A stretch of DNA of 9,008 bases from an archaeon (lineage in GTDB: Archaea > Halobacteriota > Syntropharchaeia > Alkanophagales > Methanospirareceae). Positions within the stretch are counted from its first letter, which is position 1. Each line of letters starts with the position of its first letter. Below are positions 1 to 5,286 of the stretch, one piece after another. The notes beneath the pieces are model-generated. The model was given only the letters and a program-made list of their open reading frames with translations. It searched no databases and was not told where the DNA came from. A program made the translations under genes and the position numbers. The stretch is taken from the NCBI GenBank assembly GCA_030019325.1, contig JASEFB010000076.1, positions 1 to 9,008 of the forward strand. Reading direction: 5' to 3'.

Positions 1-1572
1 CCGATATATAGGGAATATTATTCGTTATTCAACGAATTTTGCAAATCTGAACAGAAGAATAAAAGATGCCGTTATTCCCTGGGACACGACGAAGAAGCGC
101 TGCAGCGGATTAAAAATGAGCTACTGCACGTGGAGGAGTTATGCAGCTGGTGCACCAGTAGAGGAGTATGCCCTTATAAGGCGGCTTTGGAGGTGGCTGA
201 GAGTACTGATGTGGTCGTTTGTGACTACAATTATCTCTTTTCTCCAGAGATCGCGGAAAAGGTATTGGAGAAAATAGAACCGGGGCTGGAGGATCTCATT
301 GTGATCATTGATGAAGCTCATAACCTTCCAGACCGTATACGCAACAATCTCAGCGACGAATTGCGAATGAGCACGGTAACAAGTGCAGCACGGGGACTGA
401 GGTATATAGACCGTGAGATGCACGGAAATCTTATGGAATTGGAACAGATTTTTGCAAAATTGGCTATGAGAGCGCGTGAAAACAAAAGTGCAGAGCTACC
501 TGTGGAGCGCGATGTTCTGCTTGAGGAAATGGAGAAGGTATTGAGGAGGAGAATAGAAGTGATGAGTTATGATGAGTTCGTAAACGCGCTTCAAAGCATT
601 GCTGAAGGCTTTGAGACTTCACCATATAAAAAAGAGACCGAGGCGGTGCAAAGGAATATCCTCAGCGTGGCGGATTTCTTAGATGGGTGGAGAACACGCG
701 AGAAATGTTTACGGATATTTTCGCTCACGCAGCGGGAGAATCCAACGCTTTACTTCAAACTGCTCGACCCCTCGGTAATAAGCGAGCCACTATTCCAGCG
801 GGTGCACTCAACCATAATGATGAGCGGCACGTTATGTCCAACAGAGATGTATGCCGATGTGCTCGGCGCTACTCCTGATCGAATCAGAGGGAAGGAAATA
901 GTTATGAGGGAGTATAAATCGCCTTTTCCAAAGGAGAACCGCCTGATTGTGGTTACAAAAGACCTTACAACGAAATATACGCAGAGGGGAGAAGAGATGT
1001 ATAGGAGAGTGGCGGGGAAGATTAGTGAAGTGGCTCAGCATGTAAAAGGAGGCATGGCTGTCTTTTTTCCCTCTTATGAGCTTCTAAAAGAGATCGCTGC
1101 GTATCTACCTGATGAGGTACGGAGAAGGACGCTCGTAGAGAGGAGAGAACTGAGAAAGGAGGAGAAGAATAGGTTATATGAACTACTGAGGGATGATAAC
1201 GAGGGAATATTGCTTGCCGTGCAGGGTGGTTCATTTTCCGAAGGCATGGATTACGAATCCAACACGCTCAAGGCGATTATCGTGGTCGGATTGCCCTTAA
1301 GTCCGCCAACGCTGGAGGTAAAAACGATCGAAGGTTATTATGCAGGGAAGTACGGAGCTGAGAAGGGAAGGCTCTATGGTTATCTCTACCCGGCGATTAC
1401 AAAGGTGCTGCAAGCGGCTGGCAGGGGTATAAGAAGCGAGCACGACCGATGTATCATTGTTCTGATGGATTACCGGTTTGCACACCGCCCGTATAAAAAT
1501 TGCCTCCCCTCGGATTATGAGGTGACTTTAACCGATCGAGCGGAAGAGTTTTGCAAAGCCTTCTTCAAATAA
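1..1572 (+). CDS. XPD/Rad3-family DNA helicase, 5'-truncated by the window edge
   Basis: This is the C-terminal 523 residues of a superfamily 2, 5'-to-3' DNA helicase of the XPD/Rad3/DinG group, an ATP-dependent enzyme linked to DNA repair. The frame is open from base 1, so the start and the Walker A motif lie upstream; the GTG at 130 is internal. Counting from base 1, cysteines at 14, 23, 48, 51 and 57, the last in a CPY context, form the iron-sulfur region typical of XPD. The DEAH box is at 104-107 (IIDEAHNL), SGTL at 275-278, the motif V region at 407-418 (VQGGSFSEGMDY) and motif VI at 471-478 (QAAGRGIR). The stretch between the DEAH box and SGTL should hold the Arch insertion. Archaeal XPD proteins are about 550 to 650 residues, so roughly 100 are missing. 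XPD is favoured over DinG by the cysteine pattern and motif VI; the exact subfamily is less certain. Confidence 0.93.
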   Translation, partial: PIYREYYSLFNEFCKSEQKNKRCRYSLGHDEEALQRIKNELLHVEELCSWCTSRGVCPYKAALEVAESTDVVVCDYNYLFSPEIAEKVLEKIEPGLEDLIVIIDEAHNLPDRIRNNLSDELRMSTVTSAARGLRYIDREMHGNLMELEQIFAKLAMRARENKSAELPVERDVLLEEMEKVLRRRIEVMSYDEFVNALQSIAEGFETSPYKKETEAVQRNILSVADFLDGWRTREKCLRIFSLTQRENPTLYFKLLDPSVISEPLFQRVHSTIMMSGTLCPTEMYADVLGATPDRIRGKEIVMREYKSPFPKENRLIVVTKDLTTKYTQRGEEMYRRVAGKISEVAQHVKGGMAVFFPSYELLKEIAAYLPDEVRRRTLVERRELRKEEKNRLYELLRDDNEGILLAVQGGSFSEGMDYESNTLKAIIVVGLPLSPPTLEVKTIEGYYAGKYGAEKGRLYGYLYPAITKVLQAAGRGIRSEHDRCIIVLMDYRFAHRPYKNCLPSDYEVTLTDRAEEFCKAFFK

Positions 1573-1602
1573 ACTCTAACTAAAACTGAACAGGGTGAAA
1601 AG

Positions 1603-1610
1603 TTTTTAAA
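1603..1610 (+). promoter_or_regulatory. Candidate TATA box for the aspartic protease gene
   Basis: TTTTTAAA lies 31 bases before the ATG at 1642. At normal archaeal spacing, transcription would start near 1632-1637 and give a leader of only a few bases, which fits the lack of a clear Shine-Dalgarno. The T-run could also end transcription of the upstream helicase gene. Confidence 0.45.
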
Positions 1611-1641
1611 GTGAGGCTACAAAAATAATACTGGAAGAAAT

Positions 1642-2034
1642 ATGAAAACAGAACAGGCGATTGCAGATGTTGAACTCAGGCACGGGGGTAAAGTTGTGAA
1701 GCGGAAGAGCCTTGTGGATACCGGAGCAAGCAGGAGTGTGATTTCTAAGGGGCTTTCTGAAGAGCTTAATGTTTTCACACCTTTAAAGAAGCATTATGCG
1801 CTTAGGACCGCGGATAGAGAAGGTAAACTGAAGATTACGGGGTTTAGTAATATTGATGACGTAATATTTCAAGGTGTTGAAGTGCCTGGAGGGGCGAGGT
1901 TCGAGGTTGGAGAAAATCTGAGAGAAGGTGTGGATTTAATTATAGGAAGACCAGAAATAGACGCATGGGACGTTATATTTACTCCCGAAGGACCCAAGCC
2001 CAGGAAAGTGCCGATAGAGTTTGAAATATTGTGA
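1642..2034 (+). CDS. Retropepsin-like (clan AA) aspartic protease, single domain
   Basis: This 130-residue protein has the hallmarks of a retroviral-type aspartic protease. The active-site motif LVDTGASRSVIS is at 24-35, with D26 as the predicted catalytic aspartate. A C-terminal IIGRPEIDAWDVIF segment at 100-113 matches the hydrophobic-Gly motif that closes the retropepsin fold. One catalytic Asp per chain implies that it works as a homodimer. There is no signal peptide or membrane segment, so it is probably cytoplasmic. The length fits stand-alone clan AA proteases annotated in archaea and bacteria, whose substrates are mostly unknown. ATG 1642 is chosen because it follows a TATA-like box at 1603 at leaderless-like spacing. 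It is 69 bases from the helicase gene and probably transcribed separately. The family call is firm; the substrate cannot be read from the sequence. Confidence 0.85.
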   Translation: MKTEQAIADVELRHGGKVVKRKSLVDTGASRSVISKGLSEELNVFTPLKKHYALRTADREGKLKITGFSNIDDVIFQGVEVPGGARFEVGENLREGVDLIIGRPEIDAWDVIFTPEGPKPRKVPIEFEIL

Positions 2035-2046
2035 AAAAAGAAATAA

Positions 2047-2073
2047 CAAAGTGCTTCTTCAATTTGCACTTTG
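2047..2073. terminator. Hairpin between convergent genes, possible bidirectional terminator
   Basis: CAAAGTGC (2047-2054) and GCACTTTG (2066-2073) form a perfect 8-bp inverted repeat around an 11-base loop. It starts 13 bases after the protease stop codon, and the 119-residue minus-strand gene ends at 2125, so it lies between two convergent 3' ends. There is no long U-tract after it on the plus strand. It may end transcription or protect 3' ends. A nearby TTTGCAC direct repeat could make part of the match coincidental. Confidence 0.4.
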
Positions 2074-2124
2074 CACTCGGTTACTATTTGCCTATTTCAG
2101 ATTTCAGAGGTGATTGTGAGAGAA

Positions 2125-2484
2125 CTACAACTCCTCCTCGAATCCCTCGAGTTCCTCGCCGAATTCCTCCTCCACTTCTCGTTCCAGTTCAGCAGCACAG
2201 GCACCTAAAGCATCCTCTACTAGTCCCTTTATGGATTCCAACATTGGAAATGCCTTGTCCTTGTCATAAGGAAAATTGATAAACTTTCCTGACCGATCAC
2301 TTTCTACTATCTTTTTGCCTTCCATCTTTCGCACAAAGTGGCGCTCGATGGAGATAAACTTACCATATTGCCCTTCTTTCACGAAGCACCGCCATACCGT
2401 CTTTGGACTTCCATCCGGACTTTTACTAATCACCCTATACCCGACATCTCTTAATGTTCTTATACTCGGTCTTATTTCGCTCAT
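2125..2484 (-). CDS. Small protein with acidic C-terminal tail, possible PC4-like nucleic-acid binder
   Basis: I do not recognise this 119-residue protein with confidence. Residues about 28-71 look like several short beta strands rich in aromatic and basic residues (KTVWRCFVKEGQYGKFISI, then RSGKFINFP). A helix follows at about 76-93 (DKAFPMLESIKGLVEDAL). The last 21 residues, about 99-119, are almost all Glu with Leu, Phe and Gly. A curved beta sheet followed by one helix resembles PC4/PurA-type single-strand-binding folds, and acidic tails are common on such proteins, but this is a shape argument only. ATG 2484 is supported by AGGTGA ten bases upstream on the minus strand (2495-2500) and a TATA-like box at 2526-2533. 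It diverges from the OB-NYN gene, 88 bp away, and converges on the protease. It may belong functionally with the neighbouring OB-fold genes; the gene itself is well supported. Confidence 0.75.
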   Translation of the reverse strand: MSEIRPSIRTLRDVGYRVISKSPDGSPKTVWRCFVKEGQYGKFISIERHFVRKMEGKKIVESDRSGKFINFPYDKDKAFPMLESIKGLVEDALGACAAELEREVEEEFGEELEGFEEEL

Positions 2485-2494
2485 GGTTTTTCTT

Positions 2495-2500
2495 TCACCT
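2495..2500 (-). promoter_or_regulatory. Shine-Dalgarno for the acidic-tailed small protein
   Basis: The minus strand reads AGGTGA ten bases before the ATG at 2484, a good anti-SD match. It decides the start, because no other in-frame start has such a site. Confidence 0.5.
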
Positions 2501-2525
2501 ACTCCTTATTTAGGTTTTCTGTCGG

Positions 2526-2534
2526 CATATAAAT
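2526..2534. promoter_or_regulatory. Shared TATA-like element in a divergent promoter
   Basis: CATATAAAT reads as ATATAAAT on the plus strand and TTTATATG within the site on the minus strand. On the plus strand it predicts a start near 2555-2558, about 16 bases before the OB-NYN ATG at 2573. On the minus strand it predicts a start near 2503-2506, just before the AGGTGA of the 119-residue gene. One A/T-rich element could therefore serve both genes. A second minus-strand candidate, TATATTTA at 2553-2560, would give a leader of roughly 45 bases. Confidence 0.45.
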
Positions 2535-2572
2535 TAGGTAAAGATACTTAACTAAATATATCGTCGTTGGTT

Positions 2573-3331
2573 ATGAAGAACGAAGTTCTGGATATGGACG
2601 TGGAAGAAGTTATCAGAAGGTTAATATCCAATCGAGGCGAGGCATTCTTTGTGAATACAACTGTTAAAGTTGTATCGGTAGAGAGAGGGATAAGGGAGGG
2701 GGATAGGTGGAGTTTAGGGTATATTACAGCAGGGAACATAAAACATAAAGAAGAAGTTAAAATGGAGTTCCGGGTGAATTTGTGGGGTAAATTTTCTCCT
2801 TTAGTGAACGAATTGGCAGAGGGGGATATTTTGAATATCAGAAAAGGGTTAGCAAAAAATTTCCCTTTTGGCGACAGGGTCTTTCCTCAAATAAATTGTG
2901 ATGAGAAATATGGCTCTGAGGTGAATATAGAATACGAGAGGGAAAGGATTGTTGTTGACGGCACGAATGTCGCATGGGTGGCAAAAAAGGAAGGAAAGCC
3001 GAATATAGACAATATAGAGATACTCAGGTTAGAGCTGGAAAAGGACGGTTATGTTCCAATAATTATTGTGGATGCAAGCTTGCGACATAATGTTCCAGAG
3101 AGTGATAAGGAAAGATTTGAAAAGTGGATAGAAGAAGAGAAAGTAATTCAGGCACCTGCACAGGTGAGAGCGGATGATGCGATATTGAAATTTGCAAATG
3201 ATAGAGGATTGAGAGTAGTGAGTAATGATACATTCAGGGATTATGAAGAAGTTTATCCATGGGTAAAGGACAAAGGCAAGAGAATACCTTTTAATATAAT
3301 AGGCAGTCAAGCTATTTTATATTTCAAGTGA
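2573..3331 (+). CDS. OB-fold plus Regnase/Zc3h12a-type NYN ribonuclease fusion
   Basis: This 252-residue predicted RNA endonuclease has two domains. Residues about 20-118 look like an OB-fold: strands around VKVVSVERG, a DRWSLGYITAGN turn, FRVNLWGKFSPL and GDILNIRKG. This is the pattern of RPA-like single-strand binders. Residues about 124-247 form a NYN/PIN nuclease domain close to Regnase-1 (Zc3h12a): IVVDGTNVAW at 126-135, ADD at 200-202 and the highly typical VVSNDTFRDY at 215-224. The acidic residues D129, D201/D202, D219 and D223 that bind metal in the family are all present, so it should be active. I start it at ATG 2573 rather than the TTG at 2567, because the ATG fits the TATA box upstream. 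It heads a plus-strand cluster, with the next ATG 13 bases after its stop. The NYN call is strong, the OB-fold call moderate; substrate and role are unknown. Confidence 0.85.
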   Translation: MKNEVLDMDVEEVIRRLISNRGEAFFVNTTVKVVSVERGIREGDRWSLGYITAGNIKHKEEVKMEFRVNLWGKFSPLVNELAEGDILNIRKGLAKNFPFGDRVFPQINCDEKYGSEVNIEYERERIVVDGTNVAWVAKKEGKPNIDNIEILRLELEKDGYVPIIIVDASLRHNVPESDKERFEKWIEEEKVIQAPAQVRADDAILKFANDRGLRVVSNDTFRDYEEVYPWVKDKGKRIPFNIIGSQAILYFK

Positions 3332-3338
3332 AGAGGTG
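3332..3338 (+). promoter_or_regulatory. Strong Shine-Dalgarno for the 22-residue ORF
   Basis: A GAGGTGA core at about 3333-3339 follows directly on the stop codon of the OB-NYN gene and sits about five bases before the ATG at 3345. This is one of the best anti-SD matches in the window, yet the only ORF at that spacing is the 22-codon one. Confidence 0.55.
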
Positions 3339-3344
3339 AATTAA

Positions 3345-3413
3345 ATGTTGTCTATCATAGTCCTAAGATCGACAAGAATTCAAAAGATCAAATCAGAGGA
3401 GGAGGCAAGATGA
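3345..3413 (+). CDS. Candidate 22-residue peptide between two OB-fold genes
   Basis: The peptide begins MLSIIVLRSTRIQK and ends in SEEEAR: a short hydrophobic N-terminus, then basic, then acidic. Its TGA (3411-3413) overlaps the ATG (3410-3412) of the next gene in an ATGA arrangement typical of translational coupling. The ATG sits five bases after a strong Shine-Dalgarno and 13 bases after the upstream stop. No family is recognised. It may be a real microprotein, or a coupling leader that feeds ribosomes to the downstream OB-fold gene, which also has its own GGAGG at 3401-3405 region. It could also be chance, since 22 open codons are not rare; the support is the initiation signal plus the exact stop-start overlap. 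Confidence 0.4.
   Translation: MLSIIVLRSTRIQKIKSEEEAR
3398..3405 (+). promoter_or_regulatory. Shine-Dalgarno for the OB-fold single-strand-binding protein
   Basis: A GGAGGAGG run ends four bases before the ATG at 3410 and lies within the last codons of the candidate 22-residue ORF. It allows independent initiation in addition to any coupling from that ORF. Confidence 0.6.
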
Positions 3414-4222
3414 CCCTTGAAGGCATAGCGAGGGAATATTATGAAATTAAAGAGGAGATTAGAAGGTTGGAAAGGAGGCGACAAGAGCTTAGAGAAACCA
3501 TTTTTAATACTTTCTCAGCCCGGAACACTGACGAGATTTACGCCGGGGATATAAGGGTATATAGGGTGAATAGACCGAAATTGAGTTGGGAAGAAACCGA
3601 GCTCAAATCCGTCCTTTTTGCTAAAGGCTTGTGGGATGAAGTGGTTACAGTGGATAACCAGAAGCTGAAGAATTTAATTGAAACGGGCAAAATTTCAGAA
3701 GCTGAAATAGTAAATTGTGAAAGAGAGAGTGATAGGTGGTTTATTTACGCAGAGAGAAAAGTGGGGAGTATAAGGATAAAAGACCTCCAGAAAGGTGTCC
3801 GATTCAGTGAACTCGATGCTAAAGTCATAGATAAAGGGGAACTGCGTCAAGGTGTATCGAAATTTGGTAAAAATTGGAAACTGAATCATCTATCAATTGA
3901 AGATAAAACAGGGAGCATAAAGCTCGTTTTATGGAATGAGAACACTAAAATAGCAGAAGATATAAATGTGGGCGATAGAATTGTGGTAAAAAATGGATAT
4001 GTCAGTGAATACGTCAGGGGAGATGATAGAGAATTACAAATCTCATTACGAAAGGATAGCGATGTGGTGGTTATTGGTGCAAAAGAAGAGATGGAAGATC
4101 TGGAAGAAAAGGCAGAGGATTTAGAAGAAGACGAAGAAGAGATAGAAGAAGCAATAGAAGGAGGTTATGCTTATGAGGTATATGAAGGATACAAAGAGGA
4201 TTCCTGGAGAGGAAAAAGTTAA
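3410..4222 (+). CDS. OB-fold (RPA/SSB-like) protein with helical N-terminus and acidic tail
   Basis: This is a 270-residue predicted single-stranded nucleic-acid binder. Residues about 5-32 are charged and helical, probably coiled-coil (EEIRRLERRRQELRE). Residues about 40-115 form a separate small domain, including WDEVVTVDNQKLKNLIETGKIS; its layout recalls segments found in phage-encoded proteins, which is only an impression. Residues about 120-223 are an OB-fold of the archaeal SSB/RPA kind (RFSELDAKVIDKGE, FGKNWKLNHLSIEDKTGSI, LVLWNENT, INVGDRIVVKNGYVSE). Residues 226-250 are almost all Glu and Asp, followed by a Tyr-rich end; bacterial SSB tails are also acidic and recruit partners. The ATG is fixed by the Shine-Dalgarno just upstream and the ATGA overlap. 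It is the last gene of the cluster and ends 50 bp from the convergent secF. It differs from standard SSB by its N-terminal half. Confidence 0.8.
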   Translation: MTLEGIAREYYEIKEEIRRLERRRQELRETIFNTFSARNTDEIYAGDIRVYRVNRPKLSWEETELKSVLFAKGLWDEVVTVDNQKLKNLIETGKISEAEIVNCERESDRWFIYAERKVGSIRIKDLQKGVRFSELDAKVIDKGELRQGVSKFGKNWKLNHLSIEDKTGSIKLVLWNENTKIAEDINVGDRIVVKNGYVSEYVRGDDRELQISLRKDSDVVVIGAKEEMEDLEEKAEDLEEDEEEIEEAIEGGYAYEVYEGYKEDSWRGKS

Positions 4223-4272
4223 GAGATAGTTTTAACAAAAGTTTAACACGAGAAGATCAGATTATGACGCTT

Positions 4273-5226
4273 TTACTTCTTCTTCTCTTTCTTTTTTTCT
4301 CCTCCTCTTTTCACACTCCGTTTTCCATATTTCTTCCTCTCCTTCTTCTCCACATACCACCGTAAAATCCCCGCATTGAGGAGCCAAGTGTTCATCAAAT
4401 CCACCGTGAGACCGAAGAGAAGCACGAGTGATATGTCTCGTAAGATGGGAATAGGTGCGAAATGCGAGGAGACTACATGAAGAGAAGAGGAGACGAGGAA
4501 CATTGCAAATACCGCGACGAGCGTAGTGAACGTCATCGTTATGCCTGTCTTCATAGCGCCCCGTAACTTATCGTTTATTTCACCCTTTTTACGAAGCAGA
4601 TTTGTTGTCAGCAAGATATCGGAGTCCACCGAATAGCCGATGAGCATAAGCAATGCGGCAACCGTGCCAAGCGATAATTCCATCCCTATTGCATCCATAC
4701 AGGCAACTGCGATGACGATATCAGAAAATGCTGAAAGAATTACTGCTAACGGCGGGATAACCGTTCTAAATACCACAAAAACGACTGTTGCCATCAGCAT
4801 GAAGGCGATTATCACGGCAACCACTGCCTGACGTTGCAATTCCTCACCAAACAACGGGCTGATATCTCTCAGTTCATACGAGCCGTATTCTTCTTTAAGC
4901 ATGGTTATCAATTCATCCTTTTGTGGTTCGCTCATTGGTCCGAATTCAATACTCTTCTCGTTCGCGCTGCCAGTATCCCGGATAGGGGCAATTGGATAAG
5001 CAGCGAATCTTGCAGTGAGTTCCTCGTTCGTCTCGTCCGTTATTATCGTTACGATTATGCCGCCCTTGAAGTCCATTCCTAACCGGACTGGTGAATCGAT
5101 GCTCAGTTGCGTATACGTGAGCATGGCTAAAGAGATGAGCAAGATGATTAACGGTATTGCAACCAACTTTTTCACGGGATATTTTGTTATATCCAGTTTT
5201 TCAAACACGCTTTCTCGCTCAGGCAT
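4273..5226 (-). CDS. secF: Protein translocase subunit SecF
   Basis: SecF is a membrane partner of the Sec translocon that works with SecD to promote protein export. This 317-residue protein has the SecF plan: a first membrane helix at about 20-38, the family motif GMDFKGG at 50-56 opening the large external domain, then five more helices at about 133-153, 157-177, 185-206, 229-248 and 262-289. SDI at 168-170 and GYSVDSDIL at 197-205 match the conserved acidic membrane motifs. The C-terminus (292-317) is a cytosolic tail made almost wholly of Lys, Arg and Glu. I start at ATG 5226 because a minus-strand TATA box at about 5254-5261 predicts transcription from about 5230; GTG 5238 and GTG 5232 are alternatives. 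Archaeal secF is commonly followed by secD, but here the next gene is convergent, so secD must be elsewhere. Confidence 0.93.
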   Translation of the reverse strand: MPERESVFEKLDITKYPVKKLVAIPLIILLISLAMLTYTQLSIDSPVRLGMDFKGGIIVTIITDETNEELTARFAAYPIAPIRDTGSANEKSIEFGPMSEPQKDELITMLKEEYGSYELRDISPLFGEELQRQAVVAVIIAFMLMATVVFVVFRTVIPPLAVILSAFSDIVIAVACMDAIGMELSLGTVAALLMLIGYSVDSDILLTTNLLRKKGEINDKLRGAMKTGITMTFTTLVAVFAMFLVSSSLHVVSSHFAPIPILRDISLVLLFGLTVDLMNTWLLNAGILRWYVEKKERKKYGKRSVKRGGEKKKEKKK

Positions 5227-5245
5227 ACGCACGCACACCCATTTA

Positions 5246-5261
5246 TTTTATGTACATAAAA
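5246..5261. promoter_or_regulatory. Perfect 16-bp palindrome containing both TATA boxes of secF and purL
   Basis: TTTTATGTACATAAAA equals its own reverse complement. Its right half, read on the minus strand, sits at TATA-box distance from the secF start (ATG 5226). Its left half sits at TATA-box distance from a start near 5277, about ten bases before the purL ATG at 5287. It may be a symmetric bidirectional core promoter, or an operator that covers the TATA boxes of both genes. Confidence 0.55.
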
Positions 5262-5286
5262 CTTTTTTTGTTAAAAGAGAAGGCTG

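Noticed and set aside
130..1572. GTG at 130 as the start of the helicase gene
   Set aside because: The frame stays open to base 1, and residues before the GTG include cysteines 14 and 23 of the iron-sulfur region. The gene is cut by the window edge.
1573..1641. tRNA or other structured RNA gene in the intergenic gaps
   Set aside because: All gaps are under about 100 bases and show no cloverleaf, GTTC-type T-loop or clear C/D-box arrangement.
2031..2551. Two plus-strand ORFs (2031-2279 and 2276-2551) opposite the 119-residue gene
   Set aside because: They are antisense to a gene with better protein composition, ribosome-binding site and promoter; their Pro/Arg/His-rich content is typical of shadow frames.
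4223..4272. Terminator hairpin between the SSB-like gene and secF
   Set aside because: The 50-bp gap holds only short repeated GTTTTAAC/GTTTAAC words and no convincing stem or long T-run.
5227..5238. GTG 5238 as the secF start
   Set aside because: It would add only four residues and lies upstream of the transcription start predicted from the TATA box near 5254-5261; ATG 5226 fits better. It is not excluded.
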